64,000 bases of DNA from contig OZ241919.1 in the NCBI GenBank assembly GCA_965203835.1, positions 496,001 to 560,000 on the forward strand, read 5' to 3'. The position numbers and the translations under genes were made by a program. The notes below the pieces were generated by a model. That model ran no database searches and was not told the origin of the DNA. It saw only the letters and a program-made list of their open reading frames with translations. This DNA comes from CBDCFV01 sp965203835. GTDB lineage: Bacteria; Chloroflexota; Dehalococcoidia; Lucifugimonadales; UBA3495. Below, piece by piece: positions 51,478-59,601 of the stretch; position 1 is the first letter of the stretch; each line of letters begins with the position of its first letter.

Positions 51478-52707
51478 TTGGGCGACGCAGCCGGGCCGCT
51501 CAAGGGCCTGAAGGTTCTGGACCTCTCCGTAATTGTCGCCGGGGGGACCGCCAGCAGCCTGATGGCCGACTTCGGCGCAGAGGTTGTGAAGGTCGAACGG
51601 CCCGGCGGCGGCGACCCTCTTCGTAACTGGGGGCCTTTCGTCAACGGCGTTTCCCTCTGGTGGAAGGTCCACTCCCGCAACAAGAAGTCCATTACCCTCA
51701 ACCTGTCCCTCCCCAGCGGACAGGAACTGCTGAAGCAACTGGCCTGCCAGGCCGACGTCCTCATCGAAGGGTTCCGCCCAGGCGTGATGGAGCGTTGGAA
51801 CATTGGGCCCGACGAATTGCATGAGGCCAACCCCCGGCTCGTTATTCTCCGGTTTTCCGGCTTCGGCCAGACCGGTCCCTACAAGGACCGGCCCGGCTTC
51901 GGAACCATCGCCGAGTGCATGAGCGGCTACGTAGGAATGACCGGGTTCTCCAACACACCCCCGGTGCTCCCGCCGGTGCCCTTGGCCGACGAAATAGCCG
52001 GCGTGTTCGGCGCCATGTCGGGGATGATGGCCCTGTACCACCGGGATGCTTCCGCCGGCAGTTCCCAAGAGGACTCGAAAGAACGCCGCGGCCAGGTTGT
52101 TGACCTCAGCCTGTTTGAACCCCTGTTCCGGTTGTGCATCCCCCACGTCACCATGTACGACCTGCTGGGCATTTCCCGCGAGCGGGTGGGGAACGACTTT
52201 CCCGATGCCGCCCCCCGAAGCCTGTACCAGACCGCCGAAGGCCGTTGGCTTGGCCTGTCCGCCACCTCGCAAAGCACCTTCGAAAGCCTTGTGCAGGCCA
52301 TGGGGCTTGACTCGTTGCTCCAGGACCCACGGTTCAAGGACAACGCCGCCCGACTGGAGAACGTCGGGGCCTTGAACACGGTGCTGCAGGAGTGGCTGGG
52401 ACAACGGCCTCTGGATGAAGTCATGGAGCAACTCGTGCCCAGCGGGGGAGTGGTCGGGCCGGTCTACGACGCGGCGCAAATAGCCGAAGACCCCCACTAC
52501 CGCGAGAGGCAGGACATCATAGAGGTTGACGACCCCGAACTGGGCCATACGAAGATGCTCGGCGTCGTCCCCAAGTTCAGCGACACCCCGGGTGCCGTGG
52601 AGCACGCCGGCCCCACCTTGGGACAGCACAATCAACTCATTTATGAATCTTGGTTGGGGTCCGACGCAGAGGAGTTGGCGGACTGGCGCAGCCAAGGCAT
52701 AATCTAG
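51478..52707 (+). CDS. CaiB/BaiF family (class III) CoA transferase
   Basis: 409 residues from TTG, with GGAGG 4 nt upstream. The ATG at 51418 lies too close to the -10 box and would add 20 atypical residues. Family start L-K-G-L-K-V-L-D-L-S; catalytic Asp expected in P-L-A-D-E-I-A-G near 160; L-L-G-V-V-P-type C-terminus. Class III transferases move CoA between carboxylic acids. Substrate not predictable. Large numbers of CaiB and acyl-CoA dehydrogenase genes are typical of SAR202-like Chloroflexota, a point for lineage only. Confidence 0.9.
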   Translation: MGDAAGPLKGLKVLDLSVIVAGGTASSLMADFGAEVVKVERPGGGDPLRNWGPFVNGVSLWWKVHSRNKKSITLNLSLPSGQELLKQLACQADVLIEGFRPGVMERWNIGPDELHEANPRLVILRFSGFGQTGPYKDRPGFGTIAECMSGYVGMTGFSNTPPVLPPVPLADEIAGVFGAMSGMMALYHRDASAGSSQEDSKERRGQVVDLSLFEPLFRLCIPHVTMYDLLGISRERVGNDFPDAAPRSLYQTAEGRWLGLSATSQSTFESLVQAMGLDSLLQDPRFKDNAARLENVGALNTVLQEWLGQRPLDEVMEQLVPSGGVVGPVYDAAQIAEDPHYRERQDIIEVDDPELGHTKMLGVVPKFSDTPGAVEHAGPTLGQHNQLIYESWLGSDAEELADWRSQGII

Positions 52708-52759
52708 CCGGGCAGTCCAGCCACCTTATCCGAATCAAGAAGTCTCGAACTTCACCCGG

Positions 52760-53398
52760 ATGTCTTTCAAGATCTTGCCTCGACTATTGATCGCCACCGG
52801 CAACCCCGGAAAGTTGCGGGAATACCGGCAACTTCTGCATGGAGTCCCGTTCGAGTTGGTGTCTCTGGGTCACTTGGGAATCACCCAGGAGGTCGATGAG
52901 ACCGGCCTTACCTTCCATGAGAACGCCCGGCTGAAGGCGGTTGGATACGCCGCCATGAGCGGGCTGCCGACCCTTGCCGACGACTCGGGCTTGGAGGTAA
53001 ACGCATTGGGGGACGACCCCGGCGTCCGCTCAGCCCGATACGGCGGCGACGCCTGCAATTCCGATGACGACCGTGTGCGCCTGTTACTGGAGAACCTGCG
53101 AGACGTGCCTTGGAAGCAGCGGATGGCGCGGTTCCGTTGCGTCATCGCTATCTCGTTCCCGTCAGGGTCACTAACCGCGGAAGACGGCCCGGATACCTTG
53201 GCTTACATGGTTGGCTCCGTCGCCGGAATGATACAATACGAGCCAATGGGGGACGAAGGGTTTGGCTACGACCCGGTGTTTTATCTGCCGTCCTATGGAA
53301 GGACCATGTCGCAACTGACCCTGGCGGAAAAGAACCGGGTTAGCCACCGGGCCGACGCCGCCCGCAAGGCCTTGGCGTGGCTTAACCGCCTGTCGTAA
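52760..53398 (+). CDS. rdgB: dITP/XTP pyrophosphatase (RdgB/HAM1)
   Basis: 212 residues. It hydrolyses deaminated purine triphosphates (ITP, XTP) to the monophosphate, keeping them out of DNA and RNA. Motifs are A-T-G-N-P-G-K-L-R-E-Y near 12, L-A-D-D-S-G-L-E-V near 72, G-F-G-Y-D-P-V-F near 170 and the late S-H-R-A. About 50 bp before moaA on the same strand. Together with endonuclease Q it suggests strong attention to base deamination in this genome. Confidence 0.95.
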   Translation: MSFKILPRLLIATGNPGKLREYRQLLHGVPFELVSLGHLGITQEVDETGLTFHENARLKAVGYAAMSGLPTLADDSGLEVNALGDDPGVRSARYGGDACNSDDDRVRLLLENLRDVPWKQRMARFRCVIAISFPSGSLTAEDGPDTLAYMVGSVAGMIQYEPMGDEGFGYDPVFYLPSYGRTMSQLTLAEKNRVSHRADAARKALAWLNRLS

Positions 53399-53448
53399 GG
53401 CCGTCCCGAAGCAACCGGCCATCCATATAGAGAGGAATCCATCTCCGG

Positions 53449-54462
53449 ATGATCACCGACACACTGGGCAGGCCGTTGAAGGACCTGCGTATCTCCGTCA
53501 CCGACCGCTGCAACTTCCGTTGCCCGTATTGTATGCCGGCCGAGATATTCGGCGAAAGCTACCAGTTCCTGCCCAGGGAAGAAATACTGACTTTCGAAGA
53601 AATCCACCGGGTGGCCCGCATTTCGGTGGAACTCGGTGTCAACAAAATCCGCATAACCGGCGGCGAGCCGCTGCTGAGGACCCAGTTGCCCGTGCTGATA
53701 AAGATGCTCGCCGGCATCCCGGGCTTGGACGACTTGACGCTCACCACCAACGGCTACCTGCTGGGCCAGCAAGCGCAGCGCCTCAAGGACGCCGGGTTGA
53801 AACGAATTACCGTGAGCCTCGACAGCCTTGACCAGGAAGTTTTCAAGGTTATGAATGGCCGTGGTCTCGGTGTCGACAGGGTTCTTCAGGGCATCGAATC
53901 CGCCGACGCCGCTGGATTGTCGCCGATAAAAATCAACGCCGTGGTCCAAAGGGGCGTCAACGACCATACGGTTGTCGATCTGGCCCGCCGCTTTAAAGGC
54001 ACCGGCCACATCGTCCGGTTCATTGAATACATGGACGTGGGCAACCGCAACGGCTGGAAGTGGGACGAGGTCGTCCCCGCTGCCGAGGTCGTCGAACGCA
54101 TCGACGCCGAGATGCCGTTGGAGCCTGCGGACAGCAACTACAGGGGAGAGGTTGCCAACCGCTACCGCTACCGGGACGGCGAGGGCGAAATAGGCGTCAT
54201 CGCCTCCGTCACCCAGCCCTTCTGCGCCGATTGCACCCGCGCCCGCCTCTCCACCGACGGCAAGATTTATACCTGCCTGTTCGCCAGCCGCGGCGTGGAC
54301 CTGCGTGACGAAATGCGGGCCGGGGCCACTGATGACCAACTCCGCAACCTGCTCACCAGAATATGGGGCCTCCGCGCCGACCGCTACTCGGAAGAACGCA
54401 CCGAGCTGGCGCCCCTCCAAAACGACCGCCGCAAGATAGAGATGTACCAGATTGGCGGGTAG
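53449..54462 (+). CDS. moaA: GTP 3',8-cyclase (molybdopterin synthesis)
   Basis: 337 residues. Radical-SAM cluster C21-x3-C25-x2-C28 (C-N-F-R-C-P-Y-C), SAM-binding G-G-E-P-L, and the second [4Fe-4S] site F-C-A-D-C-T-R-x-R-L-S-x-D-G near 255 with a further Cys in Y-T-C-L-F. The C-terminus ends G-G, as needed for activity in the family. It acts with MoaC (encoded 1.1 kb downstream) on GTP to make cyclic pyranopterin monophosphate. Two small genes of a toxin-like module and rnhA separate the two mo genes. Confidence 0.97.
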   Translation: MITDTLGRPLKDLRISVTDRCNFRCPYCMPAEIFGESYQFLPREEILTFEEIHRVARISVELGVNKIRITGGEPLLRTQLPVLIKMLAGIPGLDDLTLTTNGYLLGQQAQRLKDAGLKRITVSLDSLDQEVFKVMNGRGLGVDRVLQGIESADAAGLSPIKINAVVQRGVNDHTVVDLARRFKGTGHIVRFIEYMDVGNRNGWKWDEVVPAAEVVERIDAEMPLEPADSNYRGEVANRYRYRDGEGEIGVIASVTQPFCADCTRARLSTDGKIYTCLFASRGVDLRDEMRAGATDDQLRNLLTRIWGLRADRYSEERTELAPLQNDRRKIEMYQIGG

Positions 54463-54486
54463 GGTACCGGAAGTTCCAGATAATAA

Positions 54487-54786
54487 TTGACTTTCCGAGA
54501 TTGGCATGGACAACTGGTACGCCTTCCCGAGGAACGGATACGTCACATTCATGCCAGACATTTCGAAATGTCCGGCATGGAATGGGCCATCGCTGAGACC
54601 CTTGCATCACCCGACGCAGTATTGCCCTCTGTAAGGAGTTCAGCCAGAGTAGTTGAGTATTACCGGTGGTTCCCTGATACTAACAGGGGCAGCAAATACG
54701 TCCGAGTAGTTGTGAGATTCAACGCAGGAGACGCCTTCATATTGACTGCTCATTTCACTAGGAGAATCCCGCGAAGAGGTCAATAA
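54487..54786 (+). CDS. Putative BECR-fold toxin-like nuclease (module 2)
   Basis: 99 residues from TTG. Paralogue of the gene at 21014: I-R-H-I-H-A-R-H, L-A-S-P-D-A-V, E-Y-Y, K-Y-V-R-V-V-V-R-F-N and T-A-H-F-T-R-R line up in order. The conserved His, Arg and Tyr residues suit an RNase of the barnase/EndoU/RelE group; this remains inference. Its TAA overlaps the ATG of the next gene (TAATG). AT-richer than moaA and rnhA, consistent with insertion between them. Confidence 0.6.
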   Translation: MTFRDWHGQLVRLPEERIRHIHARHFEMSGMEWAIAETLASPDAVLPSVRSSARVVEYYRWFPDTNRGSKYVRVVVRFNAGDAFILTAHFTRRIPRRGQ

Positions 54787-55004
54787 TGAATCCCAAACGA
54801 GTTAATATATGGTACGACCCTGAAGGTGATTTTCTCGAAGTCATGTGGGCAGAAATGCCCGGGGACTTCATTGACACAGTCGACGGACAAGCTGACATCA
54901 AGATTGACGATGACGGCAATATTCTGGGGTTCCAGATTCACGCCGTAAGCAAAATCACCAAGCCTCTGGACGTGACTTTCGAGTACGATCCGATCCAGGA
55001 TTAG
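54786..55004 (+). CDS. DUF2283 protein, partner of the toxin-like gene (module 2)
   Basis: 72 residues: V-N-I-W-Y-D-P-E-G-D-F-L-E-V, then D-I-K-I-D-D-D-G-N-I-L-G-F-Q-I. This is the compact DUF2283 pattern (D-x-E-x-D-x-L-x-V). Shares a base with the upstream stop, so translation is coupled. Proposed antitoxin by analogy to module 1, which has a longer version of the same domain. Confidence 0.7.
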   Translation: MNPKRVNIWYDPEGDFLEVMWAEMPGDFIDTVDGQADIKIDDDGNILGFQIHAVSKITKPLDVTFEYDPIQD

Positions 55005-55032
55005 GGGTTAAGGACGGCCCGGTTCTCAATTA

Positions 55033-55548
55033 ATGGCTGATGGACGTAACAACACCTTGGCCACTGACACTGTAGTGACCATCTATACCGATGGTGCCTG
55101 CATCGGAAATCCCGGGCCTGGCGGCTACGGAGCAGTGCTGCTTTCCGGTGAGCACCGCAAAGAGCTTTCCGGCGGGTTCGCCGACACCACTAACAACCGA
55201 ATGGAAATCCTGGCCGCAATCATGGGGCTTGAGGCCCTCAAAAAGCCTTCCGTGGTCACCCTATACAGCGATTCCAGGTACCTGGTTGACGCGATGGAGA
55301 AAGGGTGGGCCCTCAAGTGGCAAGCCAACGGATGGATGCGCAACAAAAAGGAACGAGCAGTTAATCCAGACCTTTGGGAACGGCTGCTGGCCCTGACCAC
55401 GCAGCACGACGTGGAGTTCCGGTGGGTGCGAGGTCACGCGGGCAACAAGGAAAACGAGCGTTGTGACAAACTTGCTGTGGCCGCCGCGAAGGGCAACAAC
55501 TTGCCGCCTGACTCCGGCTACAAGTCCGATTTCAGAACGCTTCTATAA
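55033..55548 (+). CDS. rnhA: Ribonuclease HI
   Basis: 171 residues. Active-site acids D20 (Y-T-D-G-A-C), E58 (N-N-R-M-E-I), D80 (Y-S-D-S-R-Y) and D145 (R-C-D-K-L-A), plus H135, are all present. It cuts RNA in RNA-DNA hybrids. The basic handle region (W-M-R-N-K-K-E) is present. A short gap (58 bp) separates it from moaC. Confidence 0.96.
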   Translation: MADGRNNTLATDTVVTIYTDGACIGNPGPGGYGAVLLSGEHRKELSGGFADTTNNRMEILAAIMGLEALKKPSVVTLYSDSRYLVDAMEKGWALKWQANGWMRNKKERAVNPDLWERLLALTTQHDVEFRWVRGHAGNKENERCDKLAVAAAKGNNLPPDSGYKSDFRTLL

Positions 55549-55606
55549 CCTCCGGGATGCCGCCACCGGCGGCGCCCCACAATCTTACCAGCCTGGTGGT
55601 GCCGCC

Positions 55607-56116
55607 ATGACTTCTCAAGCTGATCATCCCTCCAAGCAGACCACCCTCACCCACTTGGACGAAGAAGGCCGCGCCCGCATGGTGGACGTGGGTTGGAAGC
55701 CGGTCACCGACCGGGAAGCCGTGGCCCGCGGTCAAGTCACCGTCCAACCGGAGACGCTGCGGTTGATCAAAGAGGGACTGATGAAGAAGGGCGACGTTCT
55801 AACCATCGCCCAACTCGCCGGCATCATGGGCGCTAAACGCACGTCCGAACTTATCCCCCTGTGCCATCCTCTACCGCTCAACAAGGTGGACGTAGACCTG
55901 GAACTTGACGAGGCCCACAACCGTATAAACATCTCCGCCACCGCCAGTACCTCCTCCAAGACCGGCGTCGAAATGGAGGCCCTGACCGCCGTGTCGGTTG
56001 CCGCCCTCACCGTCTACGACATGTGCAAGGGCGTCGACCGCGGCATCCGCATCGAAAACATCCGCTTGGCCAGCAAGCGGGGCGGCCAGAGCGGGGATAT
56101 AATGCTGGAGGAGTAA
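55607..56116 (+). CDS. moaC: Cyclic pyranopterin monophosphate synthase
   Basis: 169 residues. Frame open further upstream inside rnhA, but the ATG at 55607 gives the normal N-terminus (L-T-H-L-D-E-E-G-R-A-R-M-V-D-V). Landmarks are L-I-P-L-C-H-P-L-P-L near 85 and the catalytic M-C-K-G-V-D-R near 143. Acts after MoaA. Confidence 0.96.
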   Translation: MTSQADHPSKQTTLTHLDEEGRARMVDVGWKPVTDREAVARGQVTVQPETLRLIKEGLMKKGDVLTIAQLAGIMGAKRTSELIPLCHPLPLNKVDVDLELDEAHNRINISATASTSSKTGVEMEALTAVSVAALTVYDMCKGVDRGIRIENIRLASKRGGQSGDIMLEE

Positions 56117-56171
56117 GACGGGTATCGTGCCGCACGGTCTCACCAAAGAATGTTAGGGAGAAACACTTACA

Positions 56172-56540
56172 GTGGGTATCTTTACTTACGCTTTTGAGGT
56201 TGGCGACCCTCAAGGCCAACGGTTTGAGTCCGTCGAGGCAATGGTCGATACTGGTTCGATCTTCACCGTATTGCCTGCAAGCCAACTGGAAAGGCTCGGG
56301 GTGCCCATCCAACGCAGGCTTAGCTTTGAAATAGCCGATGGAAGTGAACTGGAACTGAACGTGGGAGAAACTCTGGTCAGGCTGGATGGTCAGACAATCA
56401 CCACAACGGTCGTCTTCGCGGAAGAAGGGACTCCCGCACTCTTGGGAGCCGTTGCATTGGAGACCGCTTTGTTGGCGGTGGACCCTGTGCGCCAAACGCT
56501 AGTCCCGGTCAACCCAGTGATGATGGCTACCCACTCCTGA
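56172..56540 (+). CDS. Retropepsin-like aspartyl protease domain protein
   Basis: 122 residues from GTG. The active-site motif D26-T-G (M-V-D-T-G-S-I-F-T-V-L-P) is followed by L-L-G-A-V-A-L-E near 95, the pattern of single-domain clan AA aspartic proteases that work as dimers. No signal peptide or membrane segment. It is not part of a retroelement here. Several soil and marine bacteria carry such stand-alone domains of unknown target. It lies 55 bp after moaC. Confidence 0.85.
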   Translation: MGIFTYAFEVGDPQGQRFESVEAMVDTGSIFTVLPASQLERLGVPIQRRLSFEIADGSELELNVGETLVRLDGQTITTTVVFAEEGTPALLGAVALETALLAVDPVRQTLVPVNPVMMATHS

Positions 56541-56597
56541 CCAGGCCGTTGTTCGTACATGATGGCGATCATCGATTCTCGCTGGCGGCGTTCCTGA

Positions 56598-56694
56598 ACT
56601 ACCGGCGGCAAATGTCTGAATCAGGATTATCAAGATTAAAGGATTCTCAGGATATTCCCAATCCTGAAAATCCCGGAATCCGGTAAATCCTGAT
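56598..56694. repeat. 140-bp inverted-repeat element, copy 2, left part
   Basis: Reverse-complement match to copy 1 at 15.7 kb: TTTGCCGCC, the inner arm GTCTGAATCAGGATT (56614-56628), and the central ATCCTTTAATCTTGA (as complement) are shared. It is cut at ATCCTGAT by the IS. The element continues at 57788. Confidence 0.85.
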
Positions 56695-57787
56695 AGGAGT
56701 TACGCAGTTGGTCTAATAGGATTCAATTCAAGGCATCAGAGGGGTATGCTTCTGGCAGCAGTAAAATCGTGAGGCGGTGAGTGGGAATGAACCCGGCACG
56801 AAGTGGACCTTTGGACTACATTGACTTCCTGGTGGCGGCGCAAAAGAGCTTTACATGCACCGAGGCCGCCAGGTGCCAGCCTGAATCCGACCGGGTCCCG
56901 GCCCATGACGCCTTCACCCGCCTGCTGCGGAGACAGCCTCCCGATACCGAGGCGCTGTGGCGAGAGACCCGAGGGCTGGTGAAGCTGGAGGGCGGCGCTC
57001 TGGTCTTGGACGACACTACCTTGGACAAGCCTTACGCCAGGAAGATGGAACTGGTCACCCGGCACTGGAGCGGCAAACATCGCCGGGTGGTCTCCGGCAT
57101 CAACTTGCTCACCCTGGTCTGGAGTGGTGGTCAATCCCTGATACCCTGCGATTTCCGCATCTACGATAAGCCCTTGAGTGGGAAGAACAAGAACGACTAT
57201 TTCCGGGAGATGGTGGAGGTGGCTCATGGCCGGGGATTCCGGCCCGGCCATGTTCTCTTCGATAGCTGGTACAGCAGCTTGGAGAATCTGAAAAAGGTGC
57301 GCAGCTACGGGTGGACCTGGCTGACCCAGTTCAAGGCCAACCGGAGGGTGAACCCTGACGGAGAAGGCAACGTCAGGGTGGACGCGGTGGAGATTGGGGC
57401 TGAAGGACGGATGGTGCATTTGCGGGGCTACGGGTTCGTCAAGGTGTTCCGGAGAGACTCCCCAAACGGAGACGTGGAGCATTGGGCCACCAACGATCCA
57501 GACATGACCCCGGAGGAGCAGGAGGTGCTGAAGGGCTGGGCTTGGAGTATAGAGCGGTATCACCGGGGGCTGAAGCAGTGCTGCGGGGTGGAGAAGTGCC
57601 AGGCACGAAAGGCGGAATCCCAGCGGAGCCACATCGGTATGGCGATCCAAGCCTTTCTGCGCTTGGAGGTCCATCGCCTGAGGTCCGGGGTCAGTTGGTA
57701 TGAAGCAGTAGCAAGCATAGCCCGCCCTGCCATTCGACAGTATCTCGCTCAACCCCTGTACTCCCTCATCCCAACTGCGTAACTCCT
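56695..57787 (+). mobile_element. Complete IS, 1093 bp, 17-bp inverted repeats, 8-bp target duplication
   Basis: AGGAGTTACGCAGTTGG (56695-56711) and its complement (57771-57787) are perfect terminal repeats. ATCCTGAT is duplicated on both sides (56687-56694 and 57788-57795). One transposase gene fills the element, and its stop codon lies in the right repeat. All parts are intact, so it is potentially active. It sits inside copy 2 of the inverted-repeat element. Confidence 0.95.
56787..57782 (+). CDS. DDE transposase, IS4/IS701-like
   Basis: 331 residues from ATG (GTG two codons earlier is possible). Catalytic residues are visible: the first Asp in V-L-D-D-T-T-L-D-K near 75, the second in V-L-F-D-S-W-Y-S-S near 163, and the Glu in W-S-I-E-R-Y-H-R-G-L-K-Q near 258, the IS4-type Y/H-R-x-x-K environment. 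A full-length, undisrupted gene. An 8-bp target duplication is more than the 4 bp usual for IS701, so the exact family stays open. Confidence 0.92.
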   Translation: MNPARSGPLDYIDFLVAAQKSFTCTEAARCQPESDRVPAHDAFTRLLRRQPPDTEALWRETRGLVKLEGGALVLDDTTLDKPYARKMELVTRHWSGKHRRVVSGINLLTLVWSGGQSLIPCDFRIYDKPLSGKNKNDYFREMVEVAHGRGFRPGHVLFDSWYSSLENLKKVRSYGWTWLTQFKANRRVNPDGEGNVRVDAVEIGAEGRMVHLRGYGFVKVFRRDSPNGDVEHWATNDPDMTPEEQEVLKGWAWSIERYHRGLKQCCGVEKCQARKAESQRSHIGMAIQAFLRLEVHRLRSGVSWYEAVASIARPAIRQYLAQPLYSLIPTA

Positions 57788-57820
57788 ATCCTGATTCAGA
57801 CAATTACTTTGCACATCCCT
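57788..57820. repeat. 140-bp inverted-repeat element, copy 2, right part
   Basis: TCAGAC-AATT-ACTTTGCACATCCCT completes the copy. As complement it matches the left outer arm of copy 1 (AGGGCACGTGCAAAGT) with the same spacing to the inner arm. Confidence 0.85.
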
Positions 57821-57865
57821 CGAAAGACGTAACCACCTTGCCTATACTGCTTTCTTTCCCCCGGT

Positions 57866-57871
57866 TATAAT
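57866..57871 (+). promoter_or_regulatory. Candidate -10 box of guaA (GTTATAAT)
   Basis: TATAAT overlaps the ATG at 57870, so that ATG cannot be in the transcript if the box is used. No well-spaced -35 hexamer. Confidence 0.5.
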
Positions 57872-57953
57872 GTCAACCCAACTCTCGGACGGTCTCTCAG
57901 AGCGACGTTCCGCTGAGCGAGGAGGTGCTGCCACGACTTCAGAAGAATCGTCA

Positions 57954-59600
57954 ATGGGCCTGCGGGTGGCGACCAGCGACGACCTCGAGGTTTCAGCCTA
58001 CTTGGAGGTCGCCAAGCGGGTCGAGGGCGTGGGGCCTGATGCCGACGGAGCCCGTCAGGCTGTTAACGAAGGCATCGTCGTAATCGACTTCGGCTCTCAG
58101 TACAGCCACCTCATCGCCCGCCGCATCCGGGAACTGAAGGTCTATTCGGAAATCGTTCCCGCCTCCAGCAATTGGGAGTCCGTCGAACGCTTCAACCCCA
58201 AGGGCGTCATTCTTTCCGGCGGGCCGGCAAGCGTCTACGCCGAAGGCTCTCCCCGCATACCCGACTGGGTGTTCGAAAAGCGCCTGCCCGTCTTGGGCAT
58301 TTGCTACGGGATGCAGGCGCTGGTGCACCAGCTTGGCGGCAAAGTGGTGCCTGGGGATGTTCAGGAGTACGGGTCGGCCGTCCTCCACCAGAACGGCTCC
58401 GGCAGTCCGCTCTTCCAAGGGTTGCCCCCATCTTTCCAAGTCTGGATGAGCCACGGCGACAAGGTGACCGGCCTGCCTCCCGACTTCTCCGGCTTGGCCT
58501 ACACCGAAAACTCCCCCGTGGCCGGGTTGGGTAACGGAGGGCATATCTATGGTCTCCAGTTCCATCCCGAGGTAAACCATACTCCGCTCGGCAGTTCCAT
58601 CCTGGACAACTTCCTCACCCGCGTCTGCGGCTGCGCCAAGACGTGGACGCCGGGCAACTTCGTCAACGATTCGATACACCGCATACGGGAGCAGGTTGGT
58701 GACGGACGAGTAATTTGCGCCCTTTCCGGCGGGGTGGATTCGGCGGTGACCGCCATGCTGCTCCACCGGGCAATCGGCGATCAGTTGACCTGTATCTTCG
58801 TCAACAACGGCCTGCTCAGGCTGGAAGAGGCGGAGAGGGTGCAGGACACCTTCAAACGCAACCTGGGCCTTAACCTCTTGTACATCGACGCCACGGAAAG
58901 GTTTGTCACCCGCTTGACCCAAGTAACCGACCCGGAACAGAAACGCAAGGTCATTGGTGAAGAGTTCATCCGCGTGTTCGAAGAAGCCTCCACAGGGCTT
59001 GGGCAGACCGATTTCTTAGCTCAAGGGACCCTGTACCCCGACGTCATCGAAAGCGAGACCCCGGAAAACCGGGCGTCCGCCCGCATCAAAACGCACCACA
59101 ACGTAGGCGGCCTGCCGGAACACATGAAGCTACAACTGGTGGAACCCCTGCGGTACCTGTTCAAGGATGAGGTACGGGACGTCGGGTTGGAGTTGGGACT
59201 TCCCGGCGAAATAGTGTACCGCCAGCCTTTCCCCGGACCCGGCCTTGCCATCCGTATCATCGGCGAGGTAACGCCCGAGAAGCTGGACATTCTGAGGGCG
59301 TGTGACTGGATCGTAATAGACGAGATCAAAGGCGCGAACCTCTACGGGCAACTCTGGCAGAGTTTCGCCGTTCTAAGCAACAGCCGGACGGTGGGAGTCA
59401 TGGGAGACTACCGGACCTACGGTTACGTCTGCGCTATACGCGCCGTCTCCAGCGAGGACGCCATGACCGCCGACTGGGTGCGGCTTCCCTACGAAGTACT
59501 GGCCCGTATCTCCAACCGCATCGTCAATGAAGTGCCTGGAGTGAACCGGGTCGTTTACGACATTACCAGCAAGCCCCCCGGCACTATCGAGTGGGAGTAG
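57954..59600 (+). CDS. guaA: GMP synthase (glutamine-hydrolysing)
   Basis: 548 residues from this ATG. The earlier ATG at 57870 overlaps a -10 box and is unlikely. The N-terminal 45 residues before I-V-V-I-D-F-G-S-Q-Y are extra compared with the usual protein. Amidotransferase catalytic Cys in L-G-I-C-Y-G-M-Q-A-L; PPi-loop A-L-S-G-G-V-D-S-A-V near 262; C-terminal dimerisation domain ends G-T-I-E-W-E, exactly as in the family. Converts XMP to GMP. First gene of the guaA-purD-purE-purB cluster. Confidence 0.96.
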   Translation: MGLRVATSDDLEVSAYLEVAKRVEGVGPDADGARQAVNEGIVVIDFGSQYSHLIARRIRELKVYSEIVPASSNWESVERFNPKGVILSGGPASVYAEGSPRIPDWVFEKRLPVLGICYGMQALVHQLGGKVVPGDVQEYGSAVLHQNGSGSPLFQGLPPSFQVWMSHGDKVTGLPPDFSGLAYTENSPVAGLGNGGHIYGLQFHPEVNHTPLGSSILDNFLTRVCGCAKTWTPGNFVNDSIHRIREQVGDGRVICALSGGVDSAVTAMLLHRAIGDQLTCIFVNNGLLRLEEAERVQDTFKRNLGLNLLYIDATERFVTRLTQVTDPEQKRKVIGEEFIRVFEEASTGLGQTDFLAQGTLYPDVIESETPENRASARIKTHHNVGGLPEHMKLQLVEPLRYLFKDEVRDVGLELGLPGEIVYRQPFPGPGLAIRIIGEVTPEKLDILRACDWIVIDEIKGANLYGQLWQSFAVLSNSRTVGVMGDYRTYGYVCAIRAVSSEDAMTADWVRLPYEVLARISNRIVNEVPGVNRVVYDITSKPPGTIEWE

Positions 59601-59601
59601 C

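Noticed and set aside
51403..52695. 430-codon minus-strand ORF opposite the CaiB gene
   Set aside because: Shadow of a GC-rich gene; no motif, and it overlaps the gene and its promoter.
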